In this document: in pieces, positions 48,760 to 60,742 of the stretch
How the letters are laid out: every line of letters starts with the position of its first letter
Numbering within the stretch: position 1 is the first letter of the stretch
Assembly: GCA_038380435.1 (NCBI GenBank)
Contig: JAWZYU010000058.1
Location: forward strand, 1,240,001-1,304,000
Length of the DNA stretch: 64,000 nucleotides
Reading direction: 5' to 3'
DNA from: Ryuthela nishihirai
Lineage: Eukaryota; Arthropoda; Arachnida; Araneae; Heptathelidae
The notes under the pieces: model-generated
What the model was told of the DNA's origin: nothing
The model's input: only the letters and a program-made list of their open reading frames with translations
Database searches by the model: none
Made by a program: the position numbers and the translations under genes

Positions 48760-49930
48760 AAGGGTGTTCAAAAAGATCTCGACATGAATCTGCAGAGAAA
48801 AAACAATTGTAGTTTCCTCAACGAAGCTTTAATTGTCCTTCAAAATACTTCCCTCCAGCGTCTGTGGAAAGTTGCATAGGTCTACGCCAATTCTGGAAAG
48901 CTTGGTGGTACTCCTGTTGGGAAAAATACTCCACATCTCTGTATAAACCCATTTTGTAAGATCTTGCACCCTTGAAAACGTTTTCCCAGCAAATTACCTT
49001 TTAATTTTTAGAAAAAAATAATAATCGTACGGTGCAAAATTGGGTGAATATGATAGATTGGTAGCTATTTTGATTTTTTTTACTCTTCCAGATAGGTCAT
49101 AAGTTTTCGGGTTTTGTAAGCACGAGCATTGTCATGAAGAAGGAGAATCCTTGATACGCCTATTGTTGAACGCTACTCCTTCGCCTCGTTAACCATTCTG
49201 GGCAAACCAATGTTGGTGTTATATTACCATTTAAATGCATATTTTTAAGTAATGTGCCCATGGCTATCACTCCTTGGTAATAGAAAGAAACTGTGAACAT
49301 CCTTTTTCTTGAACGAAAGTTTTGTCGGAGGATTTGTGGACCCGGTTCATCTTCAGCAACATAAACATAGTTTCGATGTTTCTAGGATTTGCATAGTAAT
49401 AAAACCACATCTCATCTCTGTGACAATGCCTGTTAACAATTTGGGGCCATAGGTTCAGCCATTGTCAGCATCTCCTTCTACGAGTCGACTGAAGTCCTCT
49501 CTTCTGCACTCTCAGCTTGTGGGGTACCCATTTGGCACAGATACTTCGGATTGCTGATGAATAATTGTTTCCACACTGCCAATCGATACACTGGCATTAT
49601 CTGAATGGTGATGTGTGGGTTTTCCTTAATCAGTTTACGACACGAACAGCAGCAACGGTTCTCTCGTTCACGGCCTCCTTTGTCTTCGTGCACGAGGGAG
49701 TTCTTCGAAGCTCTGAATTCCTTTTCTGAATTTGTGCATCCATCTCGTAACTGTGCCATGTGAACAGGCATTATCCTCATATACTGGTGATAAATTGGCA
49801 TGAATTTTTTTCTCTTCGTCCCGAACCTATATCCTTCTAAAAATGTAAAATCTTTCACCTTCTTAGTAGGCTCCACAGTAACAATGCACAGATTTCGCAG
49901 ACTGAACTTTACGCTTCACCAGAGAAGAGA
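48760..49930 (-). pseudogene. Mariner-family transposase relic
   Basis: Minus strand, N-terminus at the right. A 132-codon open stretch (49876-49478) covers a degraded DNA-binding half. Then RDEMWFYYYANPRNIET (first Asp region, about 49400) and RILLLHDNARAYKTRKLMTY (second Asp region, about 49140) are readable, followed by C-terminal QLSTDAGGKYFEGQ-like sequence near 48850. Stops and frameshifts are frequent. A terminal GGGTGTTCAAAAAGAT near 48760 suits a mariner end. It faces the Tc1 relic tail to tail. Confidence 0.68.
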
Positions 49931-51264
49931 GAAATGATGATAAAGCATTTGATTTCAATACGTAATGAAGCACTCCGTAAGCATTTATTAATTGCTTTTC
50001 TGTTTTCTAAGGAGAAAATGGTTCTTTTTTTAATGACTTATAATAACTGTTACTTATAATTAACTGTTACTTATAATTAACTGTTAAGAAAAGGAAAAGG
50101 GTTTATGGAGTTTTGTTCAAGTGTTACACAGTGTGACGTAAGTGAAAAGAATGTTGAAATTTTTCTATAACAGTCGTTTAAATTTATGAACGCTCTCTAG
50201 GTCTTTAACGGATTGTATGTGATTGATTTTTAGTAGTCTTACACTGTAGACCACTGAACTGGAATATTCTCTACAGAACAATAAGCCGTCTGTGATTAAA
50301 CGAGAGTTTAATTCTTCTTTAAAATTTATCAGTATTTATAGTGGTAGCTGTTTTCACTTTCATATTAATTTTTTCTCTGGGTAAAAAATTATGAAAGAAA
50401 TAAACATTTACTTTCGTTTTACAAATAATCGACTTAAGAATCTAATACACTAATATTTAAACAAAAAATATGAAAAATTCTTCCCTAGTCCACTGACTGA
50501 TATAAGAATTAATCTATAGGTGTGAAGCGAAGGAAATTAAACTGACAATATACGAGTATTTTCAGCTTTGTATGTAAAATTGCTCAGTGGATAAATGTGA
50601 TATTTAAAATTTTCACTGTTTGAAATATGTAAAACACAATAATTCGAATTTGGTCATTAGAGGGCGATCATCCCTCAAGACAATCTGAAGAATGTCAATT
50701 GCAGGTTACAAGCATAAGTATGAAAGTTTCAATGATCTTTATCACAGATAGATATTATATATGACGCACAAATAATAGATGTTTCGAAATGCGACCATAG
50801 TTCCAATGGCTAGGATATCTGACGAACTTATTAGTTTAAAAACTAACGTAATCAGACAATACTTTGTTTACGACTTAAGCAAAATGTGTCAATTCATGAT
50901 TAAAGACGATGTTGTGTTCCAAATGATATTTGTTATTTACTTTAAATTCTTGAAAAAAATTCAGAAATGATAATAATATAAATTTATAAGTGGTGTGATA
51001 TAATTGTAAAAATGTTTTAAAGGGAACTGCAAAGCTGTTTAGATTACAGAGTATTATAAAATCACATTTCATTCAACTAAATAAATATATCCATTCCGTT
51101 TAGAAACAGGTTCATTGGATTGCAAAGATCAATTTACAGAATAAAGTTACTTTCATTTTATCTTGTCATATATATATAAACAAAAAACGTTTTAGGAGAC
51201 TGACTTAATAAGGTAGCCTAATTAATCTGCCTTTTTGATAACTCATCGACACTACGTTTCAGTA
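49931..51264. other. AT-rich stretch with short direct repeats
   Basis: At about 50036-50090 a 19-bp unit (TTATAATTAACTGTTAC) is repeated two to three times. Nothing else recognised; ORFs around 50779-51072 look like chance. Confidence 0.55.
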
Positions 51265-51351
51265 ATCGAGCCTTAGCTCAGGACAGAATATCTGGAGAAC
51301 TAAATTGCCATCTGGTTGGAGCTCCGTAGCCCTTGGCTGCTTGAGGATTCT
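51265..51351 (+). mobile_element. RTE-clade 3'-end fragment
   Basis: GGAGAACTAAATTGC...TCTGGTTGGA.CTCCGTAGCCC..GGCTGCTTGAGGA matches the 3' ends of the RTE copies at 56010-56085 and 60670-60730. It represents a short 5'-truncated insertion. Confidence 0.75.
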
Positions 51352-51362
51352 GTATGTATGTA

Positions 51363-51505
51363 CAGTCGCTCTAAAAAATATCCGCACACTATGGTTGATT
51401 ACAGAATTCAGAAATAATATCTGGCAACGATTTTTTTAGAAATTAGTGATTTGGCAACCTTCGTGTACAGTTCACGACGATTGCCAGATATTTTTTGAGC
51501 GACTG
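51363..51505. mobile_element. Short Tc1-type MITE with TA target sites
   Basis: CAGTCGCTCTAAAAAATATCC at the left and its reverse complement GATATTTTTTGAGCGACTG at the right, between TA 51361-51362 and TA 51506-51507. Inner sequence matches the MITE at 47432; an internal deletion leaves 143 bp. Confidence 0.85.
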
Positions 51506-51542
51506 TACGTATGTATTTATGTATGTATGTATGTATGTATCC
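51506..51542. repeat. (TATG)n microsatellite
   Basis: About eight TATG/TATT units directly beside the MITE end. Confidence 0.85.
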
Positions 51543-51812
51543 CAAGAATTTTTTTTCAAGAGGGGGCGGTCCGAGAATTTAGTTTAGTGGGGGTGGAAGG
51601 CTTCAAGAGTAATTTAGTTTCAAGAGGTAAGACTTCCGTAATAATAATCCACCGAACACGAAAAGTTAAAATGTTATTCTATATGGTATATTTCCTAGTG
51701 TTTTTTAATGTATTTTAATTCGTACGTAAAAAAAAGTGGTGATATGAATAAATATAAGTAAAGAAAAATGTTTCGGTTTTCAAAGTAGGTGAAAGGTCTG
51801 TGAGCTTTCGGG

Positions 51813-51886
51813 ATCCTTGTTGTCTGGCCATTTAGCCCATTGTGTGCAGAAAAGTGCCACTCAGAGGTAAAACAACCCAACCCTTA
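51813..51886 (+). mobile_element. Family 1 SINE 3'-end fragment
   Basis: GGCCATTTAGCCCATTGTGTGC then CAGAGGTAAAACAACCCAACCC: only the last ~75 bp of the family. Confidence 0.8.
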
Positions 51887-51949
51887 TATATTACTAGCAG
51901 TTCTGAATGTATTACTACTTACCATTAGTAATATATATATAGACAAAGA

Positions 51950-52122
51950 ATCCTTAGCTGCAGAGCATCTCTCAGTTTATACGCCATAGTACAAGGTCTC
52001 TGAGGATGGTGGAACCTCAGCAGAAAAATGATACTAACGTCCACGCCTTATCTAGAGCTCGAACCCAGGTTCCTTAGATCAGTAGCAAAGCTCGCTAACC
52101 ACTTGGTCATGGGACTGCTGTT
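51950..52122 (-). mobile_element. tRNA-derived SINE, family 2, reverse
   Basis: The reverse strand reads CCAAGTGGTTAGCGAGC, a B box GGGTTCGAGCTC, GTTAGTATCATTTTTCTGCTGAGG and CTGAGAGATGCTCTGCAGC. The head is at the right (about 52120). 52123-52490 holds nothing recognisable. Confidence 0.78.
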
Positions 52123-52490
52123 TTGGAATGGTCTACTGATTTAAAGATTATATTAGCCTCTTAAGAAAGAACTGAAAATTCGTTTTTCGGCAATCAATTT
52201 CGAATTTTTTTGGTCTTTTGTTAGGGAAATTTCTTTTTCATCAAGGCTCGAGTAATATCGAAAATTTTCGCTCCCACCAGAACCAGATTTAGAGATCAAC
52301 TTAATCTATGCAGAATCTGCTTCTGGAGACATCCTATGGCACAGATTCTAATCCATTGCACTTCAGCAAAACCTGACAATTTTTTTAAACAAATTTCTGA
52401 AAATGATTCAAGGTATATACCGAATGCTCCGGAACTTTGGTGAAACGAGTAAGCTCTCACAAATGGTTCAAAGTTAATAACATTATTATA

Positions 52491-52565
52491 CACTGCTCAC
52501 AAAAATTAGGGAATACTTCAAAATGAATATGAATCGATGAAATATCCCGTAATTTTTGTGAGCAG
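52491..52565. mobile_element. 75-bp terminal-inverted-repeat mini-element
   Basis: CACTGCTCACAAAAATTAGGG and the reverse complement of CCGTAATTTTTGTGAGCAG form ~22-bp inverted ends around a ~30-bp middle, flanked by TA (52489-52490 and 52566-52567). A Tc1/mariner-type derivative reduced nearly to its ends. Confidence 0.78.
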
Positions 52566-53128
52566 TATATATGAATTACATTTCAATACACTGGAACTTT
52601 AAAATTTAACGTTATTCTTGCGGGTTTTATGGAATAAAAATTTTCAAAATTTATTTTATACTTTCCAAATTAAATGTCCGACCCCGCCTTCTCGTGGTGC
52701 GGACCGTTAGTAACTTTCAAAAGAGATACTCTCTTGTGGAAGTGAACGGAAGGGGAGGGCTGCCAGATTAGTGTGGCCTACTGATCTGGACAACTATGGC
52801 TACTTTTCTTTTTTTTCTACCCTGCTGAGGAGTGGTCAACCACACTGGGTCCTGGTGCTGACCATATAAACCTACTGGACTGGACAGATATATGGCTCTG
52901 AGCTTGATTATGGATCCTGATTTTGCTGCACTGGTGGGCTTCTGTGGAGGGAAAATCTTCCGCTGTGTTTTCTGTTTGTTTGTGGGTTGACAGCCCCAAG
53001 TGAATAGATTCACAGGATATGCTTATCAGCTGGTGGATAATCCTGAGCAGAAGTCATCGCAGGCACCTGAACTCTTTGCTTCTATTGGCATCGTCAAATT
53101 CTACATTGGAGGAGGTCTTCCAGTGTAG

Positions 53129-54118
53129 ATGGCTTCAGCCTTTAGTAGTGGGGGAACGGGTCTTTGCCCCATGTCTGCGATTAGGGGGCTGTTTGATATG
53201 GTCGGCATTCCCTCTCTCAATAAACATAGTTTCTTTAAACATCCCACTAACCATTTTCTCTCCATAGGTAGTTGGAATGTGAGGACTCTGCACAGAGCTT
53301 TTTCTCTTGATGTCCTCACACAAGAATTCCACCGTTATAATTTAGATATTCTCGGCTTGCAAGAGACCAGATGGACAGATAAAAGTCAGATTCTTAAAAA
53401 TAATCTTAAATTTCTCTTTTCAGGGAGGGACGACAATAAGCATCACCAAGGCATGGGTCTGCTTCTCAGCAGACACGCTAGCGATGCTCTTCTAGGATAT
53501 GAGTGCATTAATGAAAGGTTTCTTACAGCAAAATTTCAGACAAGCGTTAAAGACTTGAATGTTATCTGCTGTTATGCCCCCACTGAGGATGCCGATGAGG
53601 ATCAGAAGGATAGGTTTTATGATTCAAACTTCAGGATATTTTGAATTCTGTCAAGAAAGGAGATATTACCCTTGTTCTTGGTGACTTCAATGCCAAAGTT
53701 GGTACTGACTCTGCCCTTTGGGGAGGAGTAATAGGCCCTTTTGGTATTGGTAGCTGCAATGGCAATGGGCATCGTCTCCTACAGGTAAGTAAACTCAATG
53801 GATTCAGAATAACTAACACTTATTACAAACACCGCGACATACATAAGTACACATGGGTTTCACCTGATGGGCTGCATAAGAATGATTGATTACATATTAA
53901 TTAACAGCAAATGGGCTAGTTCTGTTAGGAATACCAGGGCATATAGGGGAGCTGAAACTGGATCTGACCATTACCTTGTTAAAAGTGTCTTGCAACTTAA
54001 ACTTAAAAAGTGTTATGCTAGGGTTAAAAAATTTACTTTTAATACTGAAGCTCTGAAGTTGAGGAAGAATGGGATCATTTTAAACAGGCTTTTTTGGACA
54101 CTAACAGTACTCGTTTAG
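53129..54118 (+). pseudogene. RTE endonuclease domain (frameshifted)
   Basis: APE-type endonuclease that nicks target DNA. Readable in three overlapping pieces: 53129-53644 with SIGSWNVRTL, LQETRW (catalytic Glu), HQGMGLLLS and CCYAPTEDA; 53641-53889 with LVLGDFNAKVGT; 53867-54118 with MIDYILI and GSDHYLVKS. Frameshifts near 53640 and 53880. Host annotations often mislabel such proteins 'craniofacial development protein 2-like'. Compared with copy 2, about 120 bp is missing after position 54055. Confidence 0.88.
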
Positions 54119-54303
54119 GAAAAAAGGAGCAGAAGAGGCAAAATTATCTGAGTAATAAGGCACTTGAGCTTATTTTGGAAAGAAAGAACTGCAGGAATGC
54201 CCTTAATTAATACCCTACTAGTCCTAATAGAAAGCATTACAGAGAGCTTAATAAACGTGTAAAGGATCAGTTAGCTGCTGATAAGAATCTTTGGCTTGAT
54301 GGT

Positions 54304-55767
54304 TTGGCTGACAAAGCCGAGGAAGCAGTTAGACAGCACAACAGCAGAGAGCTGTACCAGATAGTTAATGTTTGGTGTGGTAGAAAACGGACAGGCATAC
54401 AAGGATTGAAGGATAAACAAGGTAAGGTTATAGAAGGGGAAGATTCTGTCATGGCTAGGTGGGCTGAGCATGTCAGTGATGTTCTAAACAATGTAGTTAG
54501 TTCTACTCCCATTGTTTGCAATGATGATAGATGCATTGGTGGCTTTAATCTTGGACCTATAACACAATCTGAAGTTATTTTGGCTGTTTCTAAACTTAAA
54601 CTTCATAAATCCCCAGGGGTAGATGAAATTACTACAGAAATGCTTAGAGCTGGGAATGTTTCGGTTACCACTTGGATGACTGAAATTCTGAATATCTTTT
54701 ATGATAAAGGCATGGTTCCTAAGTATTTTACCAGAGCTATTGTTATCCCTATTTTCAAAAAAGGTGATCGCAGTTCTTGTGATAACTATAGGGGTATCAG
54801 CCTACTCTCTGTTCCAGGTAAAGTTCTTTCCATGATTGTGCTTAATAGAATTAAGAATCTGGTTGACAGTCAATTGCGTGATGAGCAATGTGGATTCAGA
54901 AGTGGTAGGGGATGTGTGGATCAGACATTTTCACTTAGGCAGATTCTTGAGAAATGTTTAGAGTTTCAGAAACCTTTGGTTGCTAGCTTTGTTGATTTCA
55001 AAAAGGCTGTCGACTCTGTTGATAGTCATAATTTGTGGTTGATTGTGAGATCCTATGCTATACCAGACAAGTTAGTTAACATTATGAAAGCTCTCTATAA
55101 TAACACTGAGTCGTGTGTGAGAGTTGGTAAGGCTTGTAGCAATTGGTTTAGCATTACTTCTGGTGTTCGACAAGGGTGCATTTTGTCTCCTTTTCTCTTT
55201 AGCTTGGTTATTGATTATGTTATGCGAAATTCACTTCAAGGGAAAGATTTTGGCCTTAAATGGGCTGGAGATACGAAAGTATCTGATTTAGATTATGCTG
55301 ATGATTTAGCCCTTTTGGCAAATGATGTTGATGAGATGAACTCTTTCATTCGAGCTGTTGATGAGACTGGTAGTAGAGTAGGTTTGGTTATAAACAGAGA
55401 GAAAACTAAAGTGATGAAAATTGGTCAGGCAAGCTGTGATTCAGTTAATCTGAATGGTTGCAGTCTTGAGCAGGTGTCACAGTTTAATTATCTTGGGAGC
55501 TATGTAACAGATAATGGTGATGTGCGGCATGAGATTAACAGACGAATAGGGATTGCTGCCGGGACATTTAAGAACCTATGGAGAGTGTGGAGAAATAGGC
55601 GTATACACCTAAAGACTAAAATTAGACTGTATAATAGTTTGGTTCTTTTTAGGGTTAGTTATGGTAGTGAAACTTGGACACTTTGTAAACAAGATAACAG
55701 GAAACTAGATGCTTTGATTTCAGATGCTTGCGCAGTGTCTTGGGCATTAGGTGGTTCCACTTTGTAA
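54304..55767 (+). pseudogene. RTE reverse transcriptase domain
   Basis: Open for 487 codons. RT motifs: HKSPGVDEITTEML (101-114), CDNYRGISLLSVPGKV (159-174), FVDFKKAVDSVD with catalytic Asp231, SGVRQGCILSPFLF (286-299) and YADD (331-334), followed by the thumb stretch FNYLGSYVTDNG. The residue after KKA is Val where Phe is usual. Upstream, a stop near 54210 separates it from the endonuclease. Downstream, a frameshift near 55740 leads to the C-terminal domain. Confidence 0.92.
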
Positions 55768-56092
55768 CTAATGATGAGATTAGGCAAAGGAGTTTGCAAC
55801 CTCCTTTAAGCAGCATATTGTGCAGAGAGAGACTCCGTTGGTTTGGGCATGTTGCCAGTATGAATAATTATAGATTGGCGAATAGGGTTATGAACAGTGT
55901 GCCTAAAGGCCTCAGAAAGTAGGGGAGACCTAGGATGCGGTGGGCAGACAATGTCAAACAAGACCTTGTTAGAATTGGTGTGCAGTGGCCAGATGCAGTA
56001 GATGTAGCTCAGGATAGACTTGCTTGGAGAACTAAATTGCACGTCTGGTTGGACCTCCGTAGCCCATGGCTGCTCGAGGATGATGAAATTAA
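55728..56092 (+). pseudogene. RTE C-terminal domain
   Basis: RERLRWFGHVASM, a stop at 55922, then GRPRMRWADNVKQDL and AQDRLAWRTKLH, the RTE/BovB-type C-terminus. Same gene as the RT before it, after one frameshift. Confidence 0.85.
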
Positions 56093-56095
56093 ATG

Positions 56096-57677
56096 AAGAA
56101 ACCAAGCGTATATAAAACTATCGAGAAGAAAACAATACCTCGATAAAATGAAGGAAACAGCCGAAAACCTTACTTCCGCTAAACGAACACCTTTTTATTT
56201 GGTATGTTCCACTTCGTAAAATGTAGCAGATTAAGAAAGTAGTATGTTACGCCGAGCCATGACTCATTGCAACGAAGTTACAGCGTTCACTAAACGGAGC
56301 CATTGAAACGGAACATATTAAATAGTATAGGAAGCTCCAGGATTTGAAATTTCCAAACAAGTTTTGTTTGATACGAACGTATATTAGGATGGATTAATTT
56401 GATTGTGTATTATGGAACTAGAGTGTATGTGACCCTGTAACGATCCTTCAACTAGATGATATGATGACATAGAAGGTAAGTTTTAATAAACTTTAAAATC
56501 TTATTTGAAATTCAAAATCTTTTAAATGTGTACGTATTACTTGTGCTGCCATCTAATGACAGCATAATGAACTGATTTGACACTGACTACGAACATTGTG
56601 TTATAGCGATCAGTTTAGCATTGAATTTTCTGCCCAAAACTCTAGAACTGAAGCCCATTCAACTAAGTATTTCATCATTTACTGAGCAAGGAGTAGGGAA
56701 ACCTGCGATAAGATTAAAAGTAAAATTCTCAAAAAGCCGCCATAAATATAAATATAAGCACGTAAAGAATTATTGCTTAAAAATATAAACATTATTGGGT
56801 AATAAAACTACCAGAAATAGGTTCGCAGAAATAGATAATTCCAGGAAAGAATGATTTAAAAGTTGAAGTTTAATGTTTCTTATCAATTATGATTACGAAA
56901 CTTGATAAAACGTGAAATCATGGATAAAGAACATATTCTTTTTTCACACTTGTAAGCAATACTCTCATTTATACAGCTTTTATTTCTTTTTCAAAGAGAT
57001 CGACATTTATTCAAAAACATATTCTATGGCAATTTTTCTGTTACTGTTCTTTGTTTCCCAATATTTTAACTTAAACTGTTAATTTTATGCTGTGTCCTTC
57101 ATAATATCTTCAAAATGTAATAAATATGTTACACCGGAAAAGTAAAACAAATGATATGCACCCATTAATTTTATTTAAATTGAAAAAAGTAAAATATGAT
57201 TTCATTAAAACAACATCTAATTTATCAGTGGTTCACAATAATTAAAGAATCATTTAATAACTTAATATATATTTAAATAACGAATAATTCTAAATGTGAT
57301 AGTTACACATTATTATTTCCTCAATCACATAAACAAAAATATGAAATATTTATGAAAAGTAGTTGGAGCACCAAATGATTTTTATTTGATATAAAAAATA
57401 TAACAGTTTTAAAGGACATTATAAAAATCACAGAACAAAAACAAGTTTTGCATATTTTATAATTATACAATATTGGACGAATGGTCAAGTAGTCAATTTT
57501 TTTCCTTAATTCAATTTGAGTGATGTAGCACAGGAGTGTTCTTGTAAAATTATTCACTAAATTTTTGCTCACTTTAAAATAAATGGAATTTTTATACATT
57601 GCACCTCATTAAAAAAACTTGTGGGTCATAAAACAAATTATCAATATATTTACTCCTGATCATTTCTTTAAAAATCT
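56096..57677. other. AT-rich stretch between RTE copies
   Basis: No recognised gene or repeat. A minus-strand ORF at 57599-57321 (92 codons, Phe/Ile/Cys-rich) has no motif I know and probably reflects composition. Confidence 0.5.
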
Positions 57678-57884
57678 TTAATTGATTATATATTAATTAA
57701 GAGCAAATGGGCTAGTTCTGTTAGGAATACCAGGTTATATAGGGCAACTGAAACTGGGTCTGACCATTACCTTGTTAAAAGTGTCTTGCAACTTAAACTT
57801 AAAAAGTGTTGTGCTAGGGTTAAAAAATTTACCTTTAATACTGAAGCTCTGAAAGACCCAGTTATACCTAAAGCTTACCATGAT

Positions 57885-57962
57885 AGGTAACTTGGTCATT
57901 ATGATAGTATAGGTTACTTAGTCATTATGATAGTAAAGGTTACTTAGTCATTATGATAGTCA
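57885..57962 (+). repeat. 26-bp minisatellite, three units, inside RTE copy 2
   Basis: AGGTTACTTAGTCATTATGATAGT starts at 57885 (variant), 57911 and 57937. It lies in the linker segment 57854-57974 that copy 1 lacks. Confidence 0.9.
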
Positions 57963-58471
57963 TGGTTTGCCTACTACTGAAGTTGAGGAAGGATGGGACC
58001 ATTTTAAACAGGGTTTTTTTGGAAACTAACAGCACTCTTTTAGAAAAAAAGGAGCAGAGGAGACAGAATTATTTAATTGATAAGGCACTTGAGCTTATTT
58101 CAGAAAGAAGGAACTGCAGGAATGTCCTTAATCAGTACCCTACTAGTGCTAATAAAAAGCATCACAGAGAGCTTACTAAACATGTAAAGGATCAGTTAGC
58201 TGCTGATAAGAATCTTTGGCTTGGCTCCAATGCCAAGGAAGCAATTAGACAGCACAAGAGCTATACCAGATAGTTAATGTTTTGTGTGGTAGACAACGGA
58301 CAGGTATACAAGGATTGAAGGATAAACAAGGTAAGGTTACAGAAGGGGAGGATTCTGTCATGGCTAGATGGGCTGAGCATTTCAGTGATGTTCTAAACAA
58401 TGTAGTTAGTTCTACTCCCATTGTTTGCAATGATGATAGAAGCATTGGTGGCTTTAACGTTGGCCCTATAA

Positions 58472-59227
58472 TAAAGTGACCAGATTTTAACATTGGTAAA
58501 GCGGGACACCATGAGCGGTCACCATTGGTAAGCGAGACACCATATTTTATTCTTAGTTTATAAATTAAATTAATTTGATTGTTATAAAGTAACTATATTT
58601 TAAAAATTATTTTAATTTTAATCCTATGTTTCTTTCTAAATAATAACAATACTAACTTGTATTATTTTTCCTCTGAATTTGCCGTAACGTAAGTCGTAAG
58701 TGTCACTTACAAGGCCGGCGCTAGACTTTTTGCCGCCACTATAAAATATAAATAATACGAGTACTGTCTGCTAAATTCAAGAAAATTTATGTATTTATGA
58801 AATAAATAAGTAAATTACTTACCTAAATTATCTGAATAGCTGATTTGTTGACATCACTTGTTTAACTAGCACTAGCACGCAGTACGGTCATTGTTCATTA
58901 AGTCTAAACAATGGTGGTCGAATTCTAACAACTGATCAACAATGCGAACTTTGATAAGCAGTTCTCGATAATCAGTTCTCAACAATTATTTCTTATTATT
59001 AAAGTTTAACATTATAAAATTAACAAAAATAATATAAAACTCATATCCTGGCGAAATAGCCACATGGCCGCCGAAAACCGTATATTCCCTTCCCGTTCTC
59101 CCGCCGTTCCCTAGCTTGTCGTGCATTCTTTCCAAAAATCGGGACTTTTTTAAAACGCCGCGGGACGCGGGACAAATTGTTAAAAATCGGGACTGTCCCG
59201 CCGAAAGCGGGACGTCAGGTCACCTTA
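58472..59227. mobile_element. hAT-type MITE with 8-bp target-site duplication
   Basis: Flanked by CCCTATAA at 58464-58471 and 59228-59235; the uninterrupted RTE sequence at about 54556 has one CCTATAA. Ends are inverted: TAAAGTGACCAGA at the left and, read from the right, TAAGGTGACCTGA. Internal ends are rich in GCGGGAC/GTCCCGC. 756 bp, no transposase, so non-autonomous. Eight-base target duplication is characteristic of hAT. Confidence 0.92.
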
Positions 59228-60742
59228 CCCTATAACACAATGTGAAGTTATTTTGGCTGTTTCTAAACTTAAACTACATAAATCCCCAGGGGTTGATGAA
59301 ATTACTACCAAAATGCTTAGAGCTGGGAATGTTTCAGTTACCACTTGGATGACTGAAATTCTGAATATCTTTTATGATAAAGGCATGGTTCCTAAGGATT
59401 TTACCAGAGCTATTGTTATCTCTATTTTCAAACAAGCTGATCACAGTTCTTGTGATAACTATAGGGGTATCAGCCTACTCTCTGTTCCAGGAAAGTTCTT
59501 TCCATGATTGTGCTTAATAGAATTAAGAATCTAGTTGACAGGCAATTGTGTGATGAGCAATGTGGATTCAGAAGTGATAGGGGATGTGTGGATCAGATAT
59601 TTTCATTTAGGTAAATTCTTGAGAAATGTTTAGAGTTCCAGAAACCTTTGGTTGCTAGCTTTGTTGATTTCAAAAAGACTTTCGACTCTGTTAATCGTCA
59701 TAATTTGTGGTTGATTATGAAATCATATGGTATACCAGAGAAGTTAGTTAACATAATGAAAGCTCGCTATAATAACATTGAATCGTATGTGAGAGTTGGT
59801 AAATCTTGTAGCAATTGATTTTGCATTACTTCTGGTGTTTGACAAGGGTGCATTTTGTCTCCTTTTCTCTTTAGCTTGGTTATTGATTATGGTATGCGAA
59901 ATTCACTTCAAGGGAAAGATTTTGGCCTTAAATGGACTGGAGATACGAAAATTTCTGATTTAGATTATTCCGATGATTTAGCCCTTTTGGCAAATGATGT
60001 TGATGAGATGAACTCTTTCATTCGAGCTGTTGATGAAACTGGTACTAGAGTAGGTTTGGTTATAAACAGAGAGAAAACTAAAGTGACGAAAATTGGTCGG
60101 CAGGCTGTGATTCAATTAATCTGAATGGTTGCAGTCTTGAGAAGGTGTCACAGTTTAATTATCTTGGGGGCTATGTAACAGATACTGGTGATGTGTGGCA
60201 TGAGATTAACAGACAAATAGGGATTGCTGCCAGAACTTTTAAGATTCTATGGAGAGTGTGGAGAAATAGACATATACACCTAAAGACTAAAATTAGACTA
60301 TAATAGTTTGGTTTTAGGGTTAGTTATGACAATGAAACTTGGACACTTTGTATACAAGATATCAGGAAACTAGATGCTTATGCAGTATCTTGGGCATTAG
60401 GTGGTTCAACTTTGTAACTAATGATGAGGTTAGGCAAAGGAGTTCGCAACCTCCTTTAATTAGCATATTGTGCAGAGAGAGACTCCATTGGTTTGACCAT
60501 GCCCATATGGATAATTATAGATTGGGAAATCGGGTTATGAACAGTGTGCCTAAAGGCTTCAGAAAGAGGGGGAGACCTAGGATGTGGTGGGCAGACAATG
60601 TCAAACAGGACCTTGTTAGAAATGGTATGCAATGGCCAGATGCAGCAGATGTAGCTCAGGACAGACTTGCTTGGAGAACTAAATTACATGGTCTGGTTGG
60701 ACCTCCGTAGCCCATGGCTGCTTGAGGATGATGATGATGATC

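Larger units (their letters stand above)
52680..56095 (+). mobile_element. RTE-clade non-LTR retrotransposon, near-full-length copy 1
   Basis: A 5' untranslated part (about 52680-53128), endonuclease, RT and the C-terminal domain are all present, ending GAGGATGATGAAATTAAATG, a short triplet-like 3' tail as is usual for RTE. Total about 3.4 kb, the expected size. The 5' limit is an estimate, since no target-site duplication was found. Related pieces at 51265, 57678 and 61161 show this family is locally abundant. Confidence 0.82.
57678..60742 (+). mobile_element. RTE-clade copy 2, 5'-truncated and interrupted by hAT MITE
   Basis: Starts inside the endonuclease (TTGATTATATATTAATTAAGAGC matches 53885) and runs to GGATGATGATGATGATC, a GAT-repeat tail. 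Interrupted at 58472-59227 by a hAT MITE. RT motifs survive in pieces: KSPGVDEITTKML (59253-59507), YSDD in place of YADD (59855-60124) and the C-terminal GRPRMWWADNVKQDL (about 60570-60615). Many stops and shifts. It retains a ~120-bp linker segment lacking in copy 1. Confidence 0.88.
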
